Shown piece by piece: positions 38,254 to 47,718 of a stretch of DNA of 64,000 bases. Source of the stretch: Streptomyces cinnabarinus. GTDB lineage: Bacteria; Actinomycetota; Actinomycetes; Streptomycetales; Streptomycetaceae. Location of the stretch: NCBI RefSeq assembly GCF_027270315.1, contig NZ_CP114413.1, positions 1,736,001 to 1,800,000 of the forward strand, in the 5' to 3' direction. Position numbers and translations under genes: made by a program. The notes below the pieces were generated by a model, which saw only the letters and a program-made list of their open reading frames with translations, had not been told where the DNA came from and did not search any database. How positions within the stretch are numbered: the first letter of the stretch is position 1; each line of letters opens with the position of its first letter.

Positions 38254-38700
38254 TCAAACCGCTTCCAAGTGGGCGGCCAGACCGCGTCGTCCGGCCCGCA
38301 TCATCAGCCAGTGGTTGGCGCGGAAGAGGGGCCGTCCGGGGACGGCGAGCCGGCGCATCAGTGGCTTGCGCACCTCGACGACCTGGTCGTAGCGGGCCAG
38401 GCTGCCGGTGCCGGCCGGGGTGATGGTCCAGCGCGCCCAGCCCTCCAGGTCACCGGCCATGGCGATCTCCAGCACCCCGGCGGCCGGATCGCGCCGCACC
38501 TCGCGCGCGGTGAAGGTCAGGTCGTACGGCAGGACCGAGCGGATGCGGATCACCCCGCTGGTGTCGTCGAGCCGGTTCACCTCGCGCACCTGGGGCCACC
38601 AGTGCGGATAGTCCTCCGCGCGCTCCAGGGCGGCGTAGACGGCGGCGGGCGGCGCGGGCAGGGTCCACCGGCTGCGGAATCGGTAATGGGACCAGTCCAT
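38254..38700 (-). CDS. SRPBCC (polyketide cyclase/START-like) family protein
   Basis: A 148-residue single-domain helix-grip protein with the typical N-terminus HYRFRSRWTLPAPPAAVYAALERAEDYPHWWPQVREV. This fold binds hydrophobic ligands and includes aromatases/cyclases and coenzyme Q-binding proteins; no ligand can be assigned. The ATG at 38700 gives the normal length. It is divergent from the large membrane protein, with shared regulatory DNA carrying a direct repeat. Confidence 0.88.
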   Translation of the reverse strand: MDWSHYRFRSRWTLPAPPAAVYAALERAEDYPHWWPQVREVNRLDDTSGVIRIRSVLPYDLTFTAREVRRDPAAGVLEIAMAGDLEGWARWTITPAGTGSLARYDQVVEVRKPLMRRLAVPGRPLFRANHWLMMRAGRRGLAAHLEAV

Positions 38701-38721
38701 GGGCCGAGTGTGGCACCGGAT

Positions 38722-38740
38722 CTGAGTACGTACTGAGTAC
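38722..38740. promoter_or_regulatory. CTGAGTAC direct repeat, 11-bp period
   Basis: The octamer CTGAGTAC occurs at 38722-38729 and again at 38733-38740, a period of 11 bp or one helical turn. The overlap creates the palindrome AGTACGTACT at 38725-38734. It lies in the divergent region between the SRPBCC gene and the 781-residue membrane protein, a good position for an operator. No binding protein is known to me. Confidence 0.45.
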
Positions 38741-38784
38741 CCGCACTCATGTCGTACGCCGTGACCCGGACCACACTCCGAGGT

Positions 38785-41130
38785 ATGACGCACATTCCCT
38801 CCCCCGCCGAGGAGTTGCGGCTCCTCGACGCGGAGCTGCGACAACTGGACGCCCGGCGGTCCCAGTTGCTCGCCCGCCGCGGCTGGCTGGTCGCCACGTT
38901 GGACGCTGCCCGGCCGAGGGCGGTGACACCGCCGGCGGCCCAGCGCCCCGAGGCGGCGCCGCCGCGTGTGCAGAACGTGCTGCTGATCCTCGGCGGCACC
39001 CTGCTCACGATCGCCGCGCTGGCGTTCACCCTGGTCGGCTGGGGCCACCTGGGCATCGTCGGCCGGGCCGCGGTGCTGGGCGCGATCACGGTGGCGGCGC
39101 TCGCCGCACCGCTCCCGCTGCTGGCCCGTGGGCTGCGCTCGACGGCGGAGGCGGTGACGGGGCTCGGTCTGGCGCTGACGGTGCTGGACGCGTACGCGCT
39201 CCACGAGGTCGCGCTGGGCGAGGTGGACGGCGTCGGATATACGGCGGTGTCGGCGGCGGCGCTGGCGGTGCTCTGGACGGCGTACGGTCTGCTGCCGCGG
39301 ACGGCCGAGCTGCGGCTGCCACTGCCCTCCGCGCTGGCGGCGGCCCAACTCCCGCTGCCGCTGTGGGCGTTGGCGGCGGATGCCGGGCTCTTCGAGTTCG
39401 CCGCCGCGCTGCTGGTGACGGCCGGTTTCAACACGGCTGTGGCGCTCCGGGTGCCCGCCCGCTCCGTACGGGTCGCGGCCGTCGTCGCGGCGTGCGGGAT
39501 GGGCTCCTGGGGCGTGCTGACGGCCGGGGGTCTGTCCCTGACGGCCACCGGTCCGAGCGCCGCCGCCCGTGCGGCGGCGCTCCTCCTCCTGGGCGCGGCG
39601 ATCGCGCTGACGGCGGCCTGGCGTACGGCGAGGCTGACCGCCCCGGTCGGCGGTGTGCTGCTGGTCGCCGCGCTGGGCGGTGTCCCGCGCGTGGTGCTGC
39701 CTGAGGTGTGGACGGTTCCGGCGTATCTCGCCTGCGCCATCGCCCTGTTGGCGGTGTTGCGCGTCCCGAGCGTCCCTGAACCGGTCCGGCGGGGCCTGGC
39801 CCTGGCGTCCGCCGGTGTCCAGGCGCTGGCCGCGCTGTGGGCGGCGCAGCTCGTCGCCGTCACGCTGCTGGGACCGCTCGCCTGGATCGAGCGCCCCTGG
39901 TCGGGCGCGCCGTCGGACATCAGGGCCGCGGTGACGGCCGAGGTGCCCTGGCCTCCGTACACGGAGACGGCCCCGCTGGTCCTGGCCGCCGTCGCGGCGG
40001 TCCTGGCGTTCTCCGGCCGCCCCTGGGCGAGGCCGACGGCTCTGGGTCTGGCCTGGGCGACGGCGCTGGTGTTCCCGACGGTGCTGGAACTGCCTTACGA
40101 GGCAGGCCTGTTGGTGGCGCTGGCGCTCACCGCGACCGCCCTGCTGCCGATCGCGCCGACCGCCTCCTTGCTGCCCACCGCCCCCACCGCCCTGACCGCC
40201 GCGGTCCTCGCCGGCGTCACCTCCGCTCACGCCGCGCTCCTCGCCCTGGCCGCACAGTCCGCGACCCTGGCCGTGCTCACGACGCTGACCGTCCTCTTCG
40301 CGGTGGCGACCCGGCGCCTGCCGCAGCTCGCCGCGCCGGCGGCCCTGGCCTACGCCACCGCCCTGGCCTGCGCGATCGGCGCCGCCGCCGACTGGCAGCC
40401 GCAGCACACGGCGCTGCTGGTGCTGACGGTCCCGGTGACCGCCGCCCTGCTCGCCCACCGCCTCGGCAGCGCGCACCGGGCGACGCTCCCGATCGAGGCG
40501 ACCGGCGCCGCGGCGGCCCTGCTCGCCATCGGCCTCACGGTCACCGACCCCCCGATGCTCGCCCTCGTCCTCGCCCTGTGCGGAGTGATCACCGCGGCCA
40601 CGGCGCTACGCCCTGACCGCCGCGTCGTCGGCTACGCGTCCGCCGCCCTCTTCGTCCTGGCCACCTGGGTCCGCCTGGCCGCCTGGGAGGTCGGCACACC
40701 CGAGGCGTACACGCTGCCGGTGACGATCCCGGCCCTGCTCGTCGGCGCCCTGCGCAGGCGCCGCGAGCCGCGGACCTCGTCCTGGACGGCGTACGGGCCG
40801 GGCCTGGCCACGACCCTCCTGCCGAGCCTGATCGCGGCCTGGGCCGACCCGCACTGGACGCGCCCCCTGCTGCTGGGCCTGGCGGCCCTGTCGCTCACCC
40901 TGCTGGGCGGCGGCCACCAGCTCCAGGCACCGCTGCTGCTCGGCGGCGCGGTGCTCGCCCTGGACGCCCTGCACGAACTGTCCCCGTACATCGTCCAGGT
41001 GACCGACGCCCTCCCCCGCTGGGCCCTTCCCGCACTCGCCGGACTCCTGCTGCTCGTACTGGGCGCGACCTACGAGCAGCGGATCAGGGATGTGCGACGG
41101 ATGCGGGAAGCGCTGGGCAGGATGAACTAG
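38785..41130 (+). CDS. Large polytopic membrane protein, unknown function
   Basis: A 781-residue protein from the ATG at 38785 (MTHIPSPAEEL); an ATG at 38749 would add 12 residues with no ribosome site. Residues 1-40 form a short charged coiled coil (EELRLLDAELRQLDARRSQLLARRGWL) and a Pro-rich linker leads into about 24 hydrophobic segments rich in Ala and Leu. No transporter signature is recognised. Similar Streptomyces proteins share the coiled-coil-plus-many-TM layout. It converges with the lyase-like gene with only seven bases between stops and no hairpin. Confidence 0.85.
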   Translation: MTHIPSPAEELRLLDAELRQLDARRSQLLARRGWLVATLDAARPRAVTPPAAQRPEAAPPRVQNVLLILGGTLLTIAALAFTLVGWGHLGIVGRAAVLGAITVAALAAPLPLLARGLRSTAEAVTGLGLALTVLDAYALHEVALGEVDGVGYTAVSAAALAVLWTAYGLLPRTAELRLPLPSALAAAQLPLPLWALAADAGLFEFAAALLVTAGFNTAVALRVPARSVRVAAVVAACGMGSWGVLTAGGLSLTATGPSAAARAAALLLLGAAIALTAAWRTARLTAPVGGVLLVAALGGVPRVVLPEVWTVPAYLACAIALLAVLRVPSVPEPVRRGLALASAGVQALAALWAAQLVAVTLLGPLAWIERPWSGAPSDIRAAVTAEVPWPPYTETAPLVLAAVAAVLAFSGRPWARPTALGLAWATALVFPTVLELPYEAGLLVALALTATALLPIAPTASLLPTAPTALTAAVLAGVTSAHAALLALAAQSATLAVLTTLTVLFAVATRRLPQLAAPAALAYATALACAIGAAADWQPQHTALLVLTVPVTAALLAHRLGSAHRATLPIEATGAAAALLAIGLTVTDPPMLALVLALCGVITAATALRPDRRVVGYASAALFVLATWVRLAAWEVGTPEAYTLPVTIPALLVGALRRRREPRTSSWTAYGPGLATTLLPSLIAAWADPHWTRPLLLGLAALSLTLLGGGHQLQAPLLLGGAVLALDALHELSPYIVQVTDALPRWALPALAGLLLLVLGATYEQRIRDVRRMREALGRMN

Positions 41131-41137
41131 GCGGTCG

Positions 41138-43876
41138 CTACGGCATCTTGTCCCCGAGCAGGGCCAGGTTCTCGATGGCGGCGAGGCCGTACAGCGCGGT
41201 GTCGTTCGTGGACACCCAGGTGGCCTCGCTGCCGGGGACCAAGGTGACCGGACCGCTCAGCTTCTCCGTCTTCCAGGGCGCGGACTCCTTGTATCCGTCG
41301 GAGTTGTAGAACTTCTCCCACGCCCGCTTGGCGAGCTTCTCGTCCCCGGTCTTGACGGCCGCGTAGGCGTCCAGCCGGGAGTGGCCCTGGAACAGCAGCA
41401 GCGTCCCGAAGTTGGAGCCGTAGCGCGCCGCCTGCTCGGCCTTGGTGGAGTTGAAGTAGCGGCAGTAGTCGAAGTACGCCTCGTTGAACTTGGGCATGTC
41501 GACGAGGTCGATGAGCTCGGCGCACAGTTCGTTGAGGCCGAACACGGCGGACAGGTGCGAGACCCCGACCACGGGCTTGTCGGCGACGGCGAACTTCCCG
41601 GTGTCCAGGTCGTAGAGGCCGGTGCCCTGGACGAACCCGTTGGGCTGGGCGGCGATCGTCTCCATCGTGGACAGGACGCGCGCCTTGGCCTTCTCCCACT
41701 TGGGCCCCTTGCGCTCCCACTCGGTCAGCCAGGCGGAGACCAGACCGCTCCAGTCCGTGCCGAAGCCGATCGACAGCGCGTGCCGGTCGGGCGTGTACGG
41801 CTCGGTGCGAATCTTGCGGATGGGGTCGAGGACGAGGAAGGTCTCGTCGGAGTCGACGTTGGCGTGCATGAGGTCGCCGACCCGCTCGTCGCCGGTGAGG
41901 AAGTAGTAGTAGCGCCGGTAGGTGGTGTTGGCGATGCGCTGCTGCTTGGCGCTGTCGGCGTAGTGCTGCACTCCGTGCCGGGTGCCCAGGCCCGCCCATT
42001 CGCCCAGGTGGTAGACGTCGACCTCGCCGGTGTGCCGGGTCATCGCCTCGGCGAAGCGGAAGATGTCCGCACGGCCGGAGCGCAGATACGCGAACCAGAG
42101 CCAGAGGTCCGGCGACAGTTCGGAGTTGTCCCAGGCGTAGCCGCCGATGTCGTAGCGCCACTGGTGCCGGACGGTGTCGTAGGTGTGCATGATGTCGCCG
42201 TAGTCCCAGAAGCCGTACCAACGGCGCATCTCCACCTGGTCCTTGTAATAGGTGAAGAGGAAGTCGAGGTGGTCCTCGATCTTGGCCTTGGCAGGGGTGG
42301 AGCGGTCGGGCTCGGAGTACAGGCCGGGGCCGAAGACTCCGGCCTTGATGAGCTGCCTGGGCGGGGCGGCGAGTTGCGGCAGTACGCGTACGGCCTCTAT
42401 CTGCTGGGCCAGTTGGTCGGCCGACGGGGTCGACTCGTTGGCCCAGAAGAGGAGTTCGGAGGTGCGGGCGATGCCGTAGGGGGTGCCGAAGCCGGGCTCG
42501 TAGTCCTCGTAGGTGATGTTGAGGCCTTCGAGCTGCTCGGGGAAGGCGTCCTGGCCCATGCCGTCGTGGTAGAAGCGCAGGTCCATGGGCTGCGCCTCGG
42601 GCGACCAGAGCCAGAGGGTGACCTCGGCCTCGTCGGTCTGGGCGTCGCGGATGTCGAGCTGGGCGGGGAACTTCTCCCAGAAGTCCCGCAGGCCGAAGGA
42701 GAGTCCGCCGCTGACGCCACCGACGTACCCGAAGCCGTTCGCGCGGCCGCCCCCGCCGGCGCCGACCCAGCCGTGGCCCTTCTTGGTGCGCTTGCGCAGG
42801 GTGAAGCCGTCGGCGGAGAGCTGGGAGAGGGTGTAGTCGCCCCACTCGGGGATGTACTGAAGACGGGTGGTGACCCGCTGGTCCCAAGTCGCCGGATCGG
42901 GCAGCTTCTTGCCCTCGAACTGGGCAGCCTGGACGGCGGCGCCCGGGTCGCGGCGCAGTCCGGTGATGCCCTTGACGGCCTCCCGGAGGAGGCCGGTGCC
43001 CTCGCCGCCGATGCGGATGTGGCGGTCGTAGGACTGATCGCGCATGGGGACGGTGAAGCGGACACCGAGGCCGCGGATGAAGTCGCCGCTCGCCTTGCCG
43101 GGTTCCTGGGTGCCGTCGAAGGTGACGGTGTGCACCATGCGGAAGGAGTCGGCGCCCGCGTAGAAGTAGAGGCGGAGGGAGAAGGGGAGCCAACTGCGGG
43201 TGCCCTTGCGGTGCTTGCCGTCGATGCGGACGACCGCGCGGACCGGGCCGTCCTGTTCGACGGTGACCTCGGAGATGGCGCCGTCGAAGCGCTCGGTCTT
43301 GACCGCGCCCTGGTCCTCGTCCTCGATCTCGGGCTGGCGTATCAGGACGAGGCGGCCGTTGCGGGCGATCTCCGTGGATCCCCGGGTCACCGACTTGATG
43401 AGCGTGGCGCCGGACTTGCCGATCCTCGCGGTGATGACGCCGGTCGACACATCGATCGTCCCGCCGCTCTTGTCGACGGTGACCTTCTGCTCGGGGGCGG
43501 CGGCCTCGCCCGCGGCGAGGGTGAGCTCGCCGGAGCCGCCCGAACTTACCGCGTGTGCGGTCCACTTGAGGGATCCGTCGGGCCAGTAGGCGAGCGGCCA
43601 GGTCTGTACGGGCACCGCCTTGCCATCGGCGTCCGTCAGCGCGAACGTCTGGTCCTCCTGGAAGGCGCCCCTCGGCCAGGGCACACCGACGGTCGAGCCG
43701 GGCGCGGCGCCGAGACCGCCGTCCTCCAGCCAGTCCAGGGTGACGGGATCGCCGTCACCGGCGGCGGCTCCGGGCGCGGCCTGCGCGTCCTTCGCCCCTA
43801 GTGCCCAGCTGAACTGCGCGGCGGCTCCGGCGACGGCGGCCGCTTTGAGCAGGGACCTGCGAGGGATGGGGGACAT
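41138..43876 (-). CDS. Secreted YetA/PL26-like (exo-rhamnogalacturonan lyase family) protein
   Basis: A 912-residue protein with a Tat signal (RRSLLK at 6-11, hydrophobic core, cleavage probably after AQA near residue 33). The body matches in pattern the three-part PcRGLX/YetA-like layout: an N-terminal RIFT-type barrel (VTLDWLEDGGLG...VPWPRGAFQEDQTF), a central beta-sandwich and a C-terminal Trp/Tyr-rich (alpha/alpha) barrel (YYKDQVEMRRWYGFWDYGD, GEVDVYHLGEWAGLG). Family members act on rhamnogalacturonan-I backbone; activity here is inferred. It ends the sugar ABC operon, 83 bases after the DUF624 gene. Confidence 0.82.
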   Translation of the reverse strand: MSPIPRRSLLKAAAVAGAAAQFSWALGAKDAQAAPGAAAGDGDPVTLDWLEDGGLGAAPGSTVGVPWPRGAFQEDQTFALTDADGKAVPVQTWPLAYWPDGSLKWTAHAVSSGGSGELTLAAGEAAAPEQKVTVDKSGGTIDVSTGVITARIGKSGATLIKSVTRGSTEIARNGRLVLIRQPEIEDEDQGAVKTERFDGAISEVTVEQDGPVRAVVRIDGKHRKGTRSWLPFSLRLYFYAGADSFRMVHTVTFDGTQEPGKASGDFIRGLGVRFTVPMRDQSYDRHIRIGGEGTGLLREAVKGITGLRRDPGAAVQAAQFEGKKLPDPATWDQRVTTRLQYIPEWGDYTLSQLSADGFTLRKRTKKGHGWVGAGGGGRANGFGYVGGVSGGLSFGLRDFWEKFPAQLDIRDAQTDEAEVTLWLWSPEAQPMDLRFYHDGMGQDAFPEQLEGLNITYEDYEPGFGTPYGIARTSELLFWANESTPSADQLAQQIEAVRVLPQLAAPPRQLIKAGVFGPGLYSEPDRSTPAKAKIEDHLDFLFTYYKDQVEMRRWYGFWDYGDIMHTYDTVRHQWRYDIGGYAWDNSELSPDLWLWFAYLRSGRADIFRFAEAMTRHTGEVDVYHLGEWAGLGTRHGVQHYADSAKQQRIANTTYRRYYYFLTGDERVGDLMHANVDSDETFLVLDPIRKIRTEPYTPDRHALSIGFGTDWSGLVSAWLTEWERKGPKWEKAKARVLSTMETIAAQPNGFVQGTGLYDLDTGKFAVADKPVVGVSHLSAVFGLNELCAELIDLVDMPKFNEAYFDYCRYFNSTKAEQAARYGSNFGTLLLFQGHSRLDAYAAVKTGDEKLAKRAWEKFYNSDGYKESAPWKTEKLSGPVTLVPGSEATWVSTNDTALYGLAAIENLALLGDKMP

Positions 43877-43959
43877 GGCCTTTCCTTCCGTGCGAGTGGA
43901 TTGGGCAGGGGCATGACAGAGAGAGGTGCGGCGCCCAGGGGCACCGACTTGATGCGAGG

Positions 43960-44550
43960 TCAGCGGTGTTGGCGCCGCGCCTCCACGGCGACGGCCGCCG
44001 CCGCGACGGCTCCCAGGACGGGAACCGCCAGCGGTGCGACGAACCCGGCGGACAGGGCCACGACGGCGAGACCGGCGACGATCAGGAAGGATCCGGCGGG
44101 GTCGAGCACGGTCCGGCGTACGGCTTCGGCGAGCAGCGCCCGCCAGGAGTCCCCGGGCGCCCAGACGGCCGTGGCCCGCAGCAGGGCCACGGCGAGCCCG
44201 ATCAGCGCGAACAGCCCGACGGCCCCGGCGAAGGTCCCGCCGGGCAGCCCGGACCGGGCGGCCTGGACATCCACCCAGACCGCCGCGGCCGCCGCCCAGC
44301 CGGCCAGCCCGACGGCCCACCCTCGGCGCACGCCTGCCCGGAAGTCGGCGACGAACTCCCGCCACCCACCGGCCTCATGAGCGGCACGGCGGCGCAGATG
44401 CCGGGCACCGGCGGCGAAGGCCGCCGGGTAGGTGACGACCCCGAGGGAGGCCACGGCGATCCACACACCGGTGAGCAGGGACTCGGCGAAGAGCCCGAAG
44501 CGCTCGCCGAACATGGACTCCTTGCGTGCCTTCGGGCGGGCCACGGCCAT
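43960..44550 (-). CDS. DUF624 (YesL-like) membrane protein
   Basis: A 196-residue protein with about four TMs. The N-terminus MFGERFGLFAESLLTGVWIAVASLGV is typical of DUF624/YesL, which occurs in carbohydrate ABC operons, including the Bacillus yes rhamnogalacturonan cluster. Its function is not established. GAAGGGG sits upstream of the ATG at 44550; a GTG at 44556 that overlaps the permease stop is also possible. Confidence 0.88.
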   Translation of the reverse strand: MAVARPKARKESMFGERFGLFAESLLTGVWIAVASLGVVTYPAAFAAGARHLRRRAAHEAGGWREFVADFRAGVRRGWAVGLAGWAAAAAVWVDVQAARSGLPGGTFAGAVGLFALIGLAVALLRATAVWAPGDSWRALLAEAVRRTVLDPAGSFLIVAGLAVVALSAGFVAPLAVPVLGAVAAAAVAVEARRQHR

Positions 44551-44552
44551 GG

Positions 44553-45428
44553 TCACCCCTTCAGTCCGGAGGTCGCCATGCCGTCGATCAGATACCGCTG
44601 GAAGGCCATGAAGAAGGCGATGACCGGCACCAGCGCCACCAGCGACATCGCGATCATGCTGCCGTAGTTGGAGATGCCCTCCTGGTCGCGGAACATCATC
44701 AGGCCGAGCGAGACCGTGTACTTCTCGGGGGTGTTGAGGTAGATCAGCGGCCCCATGAAGTCGTTCCAGGCGTTGATGAAGGTGAAGATGGCGCTGGTGA
44801 TGATGGCGGGGCGGCTCAGCGGCAGCACGATGGACCAGTAGGTCCTGAAGTGCCCGCAGCCGTCGAGCTTGGCGGCCTCGTCCAGCTCGCGCGGCAGCCC
44901 GCGCATGAACTGCACCATCAGGAAGACGAAGAACGCCTCCGTGGCCAGGAACTTCCCCGCGACCAACGGCACCAGCGTGTCGACGAGTTCGAGGTTGCGG
45001 AAGAGCACGTACTGCGGGATGAGCAGCACGTGGTACGGCAGCAGCAGGGTGCCGATCATCAGCGTGAACAGCAGGTTCCGCCCGGCGAACCCGATCTTGG
45101 CGAAGGCGTACGCGGTCAGCGAGCTGGACACCACGACACCGACCACGGCGAGGCCCGCGTACATCAGCGAGTTCCAGAAGAAGCTGCTGATGGAGATGCC
45201 GGATATCCCGTCTGCGAGCCCTGAGAAGTTCGCCCAGACCGGCTCGGTGGGCAGCAGGTCGAGGCTGGCGATGATGTCCTTGCTCGGCTTGAACGAGGCG
45301 CCGACGACCCAGATCACGGGGTACAGCACGACCGCGAGGACGAGCAGGGCGCCCACGTGCCAGGCGATGGACCCGGTGCGCCGCCGCTGCCTGGCGGAGC
45401 GCACGACTGGGCTGGTGGCGGTGGTCAC
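44553..45428 (-). CDS. Carbohydrate ABC transporter permease (MalG type)
   Basis: A 291-residue inner permease with six TMs and the EAA loop ELDEAAKLDGCGHFRTYWSIVLPL that docks the ATPase. The extended second half (VSLGLMMFRDQEGISNYGSMIAMS) matches the MalG/CUT1 subfamily, which imports oligosaccharides. The GTG start overlaps the upstream permease stop (GTGA). No ATPase gene is present in the operon; Streptomyces CUT1 importers usually share the general ATPase MsiK, encoded elsewhere. Confidence 0.94.
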   Translation of the reverse strand: MTTATSPVVRSARQRRRTGSIAWHVGALLVLAVVLYPVIWVVGASFKPSKDIIASLDLLPTEPVWANFSGLADGISGISISSFFWNSLMYAGLAVVGVVVSSSLTAYAFAKIGFAGRNLLFTLMIGTLLLPYHVLLIPQYVLFRNLELVDTLVPLVAGKFLATEAFFVFLMVQFMRGLPRELDEAAKLDGCGHFRTYWSIVLPLSRPAIITSAIFTFINAWNDFMGPLIYLNTPEKYTVSLGLMMFRDQEGISNYGSMIAMSLVALVPVIAFFMAFQRYLIDGMATSGLKG

Positions 45429-46381
45429 TTGGCGGCCTCCTCGTAGTGCACCCACTTCTTCTGCGACCAGAACAGGACCGCCGTGACCAGCGCCACCGCG
45501 ACCACCAGCGTCCAGGCCATCGCGGAGGCGAAGCCCATCTGGGCCTCCTTGAAGCCCTTCTGGTAGAGGTAACAGGTGTAGACGAGGGTCGCGTCGGCGG
45601 GCCCGCACCGGGTGTCGGAGACGACGTAGGCGGAGCCGAACACCTGGAACGCGTGGATGGACTCCAGCAGGACGTTGAAGAACAGCACCGGGGAAATCAT
45701 CGGCAGGGTGATGTTCCAGAACCGCCTCAGCGGCCCGGCCCCGTCCACCTCGGCTGCCTCGTACAGCTCTCGCGGGACCTGCTTGAGACCGGCCAGGAAG
45801 ATGACCATCGGCGCGCCGAACTGCCAGATGCTCAGGGCGACCAGCGCGTAGATGACGTAGTCCGGGTTGCCGATCCAGCCGCCCACGTCAAGGCCGAAGA
45901 CCTTCTGCGTACGGTCCACCACCGCGTCGTCGGAGAACAGCGCCCGCCACACGAAGCCCACCGAGACGCTGGCGCCGATCAGCGAGGGCATGTAGAACGC
46001 GGCCCGGTACAGGCCCTGTCCGCGCCGGCTCTGCGCGAGCAGCAGCGCGACGCCCAGCGCGAGCAGCAGCTTCAGCGGGGTGGCCACCACGACGTACTTC
46101 AGCGTGACCTCGACCGACTTCTGCCAGCGCGGGTCCTGGAACATCGTCGTGAAGTTGTCCAGGCCCACCCACTTGGGCGGGGTGAACAGGTTGTAGCTGG
46201 TGAACGCGTAGTACAGCGACGCGATCATCGGCCCCGCCGTGAGCAGCAGGAACCCCGCGATCCACGGCGACATGAACAGATAGCCGGCGAGGTTCTCGCG
46301 GCGCCGCCCGCGCCGCCCGGCGGTGGGAGCGGCGGACCGCTTCCCGGCCGGGCGCGCGGGCGCTTCCTTGACGAGCGTCAT
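45425..46381 (-). CDS. Carbohydrate ABC transporter permease (MalF type)
   Basis: A 318-residue six-TM CUT1 permease with a basic N-terminal tail (GRRGRRRENLAGYLFMSPWIAGF) and the EAA loop ELYEAAEVDGAGPLRRFWNITLPM. It forms the heterodimeric pore with the MalG-type subunit encoded next. It starts 14 bases after the binding-protein stop. Confidence 0.94.
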   Translation of the reverse strand: MTLVKEAPARPAGKRSAAPTAGRRGRRRENLAGYLFMSPWIAGFLLLTAGPMIASLYYAFTSYNLFTPPKWVGLDNFTTMFQDPRWQKSVEVTLKYVVVATPLKLLLALGVALLLAQSRRGQGLYRAAFYMPSLIGASVSVGFVWRALFSDDAVVDRTQKVFGLDVGGWIGNPDYVIYALVALSIWQFGAPMVIFLAGLKQVPRELYEAAEVDGAGPLRRFWNITLPMISPVLFFNVLLESIHAFQVFGSAYVVSDTRCGPADATLVYTCYLYQKGFKEAQMGFASAMAWTLVVAVALVTAVLFWSQKKWVHYEEAAK

Positions 46382-46395
46382 GGTGGTACGTCCCC

Positions 46396-47682
46396 TCAGC
46401 CCGCGAACGCGGCCTTGGCCTCGCTGAACAGCGCCTTGGCGGCGTCGGCCGGCTTGGTCTTGCCCTGGGCGACCTCACCGCCGAGGCGCAGGAACGCGGC
46501 CTCGATGACATCGGCGCCGGACGGGTGCGGGGTGATCTTCCCGAGCACACCGGCGGCGGCGACCTCCTCCTCGTACGCCTTGACGCCCTTGTTGTTGTCG
46601 TCGGCGGGCGTGAACGCCTCGTACTGCTCGGTGGTGGCGAGGATGCCGCGGTCGTAGCCCATGATCTTGCCGACCTCGGGGTCGTGGACCATGAAGTCGA
46701 TGAACTGGGCCACTTCCTTGGGGTGCTTGGTGCCGGAGAAGGCGCTGAGCATCAGCGAACCGAGGTACTGGCCGGTCTGCTTGCCGTCGGTGGTGGGGAT
46801 CGGCGCGAGCCCGTAGTCCGACTCGCCCTCGCCCTCGTAACGGATGGAGAAGTTGTCCCAGGTGAACTCGGAGGCGGCGAGGCCCGCCGACAGACCGGAC
46901 TTGGGCGCGACCTGCTCGATCTTCTTGGGGTCGGCGACCAGCCCGGAGCGCACGCGCTTGTAGCCGTCCTCCCACCACTGCGTCAGATCGTCCTCGGTGA
47001 AGCCGAGATCGGAGTCGGTGAAGAAGGCCTTGCCGTTCTGACGGAGGTACAGGTCGTAGAGGTACATGATGCCGAAGTAGCCGGTGTCACCGGAGATCTT
47101 CAGTTTGTCCTGGACCGTCTGGAGCGCGTCGAAGTACTCGTCCCAGGTCCAGCCGAACTTCGCCTCCACGCCTGCCTTCTCGAAGGCCTTGAGGTCGATG
47201 ACGAGCGCCATCGTGTTGGCGCCGACCGGTATGCCGAGCTGCTTGTCGCCGACCTGACCGTTCGCCAGAACGCCGTTACGGAAGCTCTCCAGGCTCAGAT
47301 TCCCGGCGTCCGCCTGGGTCTTGAGATCCATCAGAACACCGCGCTTGTCGTACTTGCGCAGGAAGCCGACGGCATTCTGGAAAACGTCCGGCGGATTTCC
47401 ACCGGAGGCCTGCGTCTGGAACTTCTCCCAGAAGGCGGCGTAGTCGGTGAATTCCGGCTTGATCTTGATCTTCGGGTACTTCTTCTCGAAGAGCGCGATG
47501 GTCTTCTTGATGGCGATGGTCCGCGGCTCGCCGCCCCACCAGGCGTAACGGAGTGTGACCGTCCCGTCGCCGGAACCGCTGTCGCCCCCACAGCCGGTCG
47601 TCGCCGCCAGCCCGAGCGTGGCAGCCGAAGCACCGGCCACCTTCAGGATCGTACGCCTCTCAACATTCCTGCTGGTTCCCAC
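46396..47682 (-). CDS. Extracellular sugar-binding lipoprotein
   Basis: A 428-residue type 1 solute-binding protein. The signal sequence combines a twin-arginine start (ERRTILKVAGASAAT) with a lipobox ending in ATTGC near residue 31, so it is probably a Tat-exported lipoprotein. The mature part has the family-1 motifs LRYAWWGGEPRTIAIKKTIALFEKKYP and SGGNPPDVFQ. It is the first gene of the importer operon; ligand is inferred to be a pectin-derived oligosaccharide from the lyase-like gene downstream. The start is GTG. Confidence 0.93.
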   Translation of the reverse strand: MGTSRNVERRTILKVAGASAATLGLAATTGCGGDSGSGDGTVTLRYAWWGGEPRTIAIKKTIALFEKKYPKIKIKPEFTDYAAFWEKFQTQASGGNPPDVFQNAVGFLRKYDKRGVLMDLKTQADAGNLSLESFRNGVLANGQVGDKQLGIPVGANTMALVIDLKAFEKAGVEAKFGWTWDEYFDALQTVQDKLKISGDTGYFGIMYLYDLYLRQNGKAFFTDSDLGFTEDDLTQWWEDGYKRVRSGLVADPKKIEQVAPKSGLSAGLAASEFTWDNFSIRYEGEGESDYGLAPIPTTDGKQTGQYLGSLMLSAFSGTKHPKEVAQFIDFMVHDPEVGKIMGYDRGILATTEQYEAFTPADDNNKGVKAYEEEVAAAGVLGKITPHPSGADVIEAAFLRLGGEVAQGKTKPADAAKALFSEAKAAFAG

Positions 47683-47718
47683 AGTCGGGCCCTCCCCGCG
47701 GCGTCGTCGCCGGTTGCA

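Noticed and set aside
38701..40476. Long upstream extension of the SRPBCC gene on the minus strand
   Set aside because: The extension is Arg/Gln/Gly-rich shadow of the membrane protein; the SRPBCC fold begins right at the ATG at 38700.
41127..43565. An 812-codon minus-strand frame shifted relative to the lyase-like gene
   Set aside because: Arg/His/Pro-rich product; the adjacent frame carries the Tat signal and the conserved domains.
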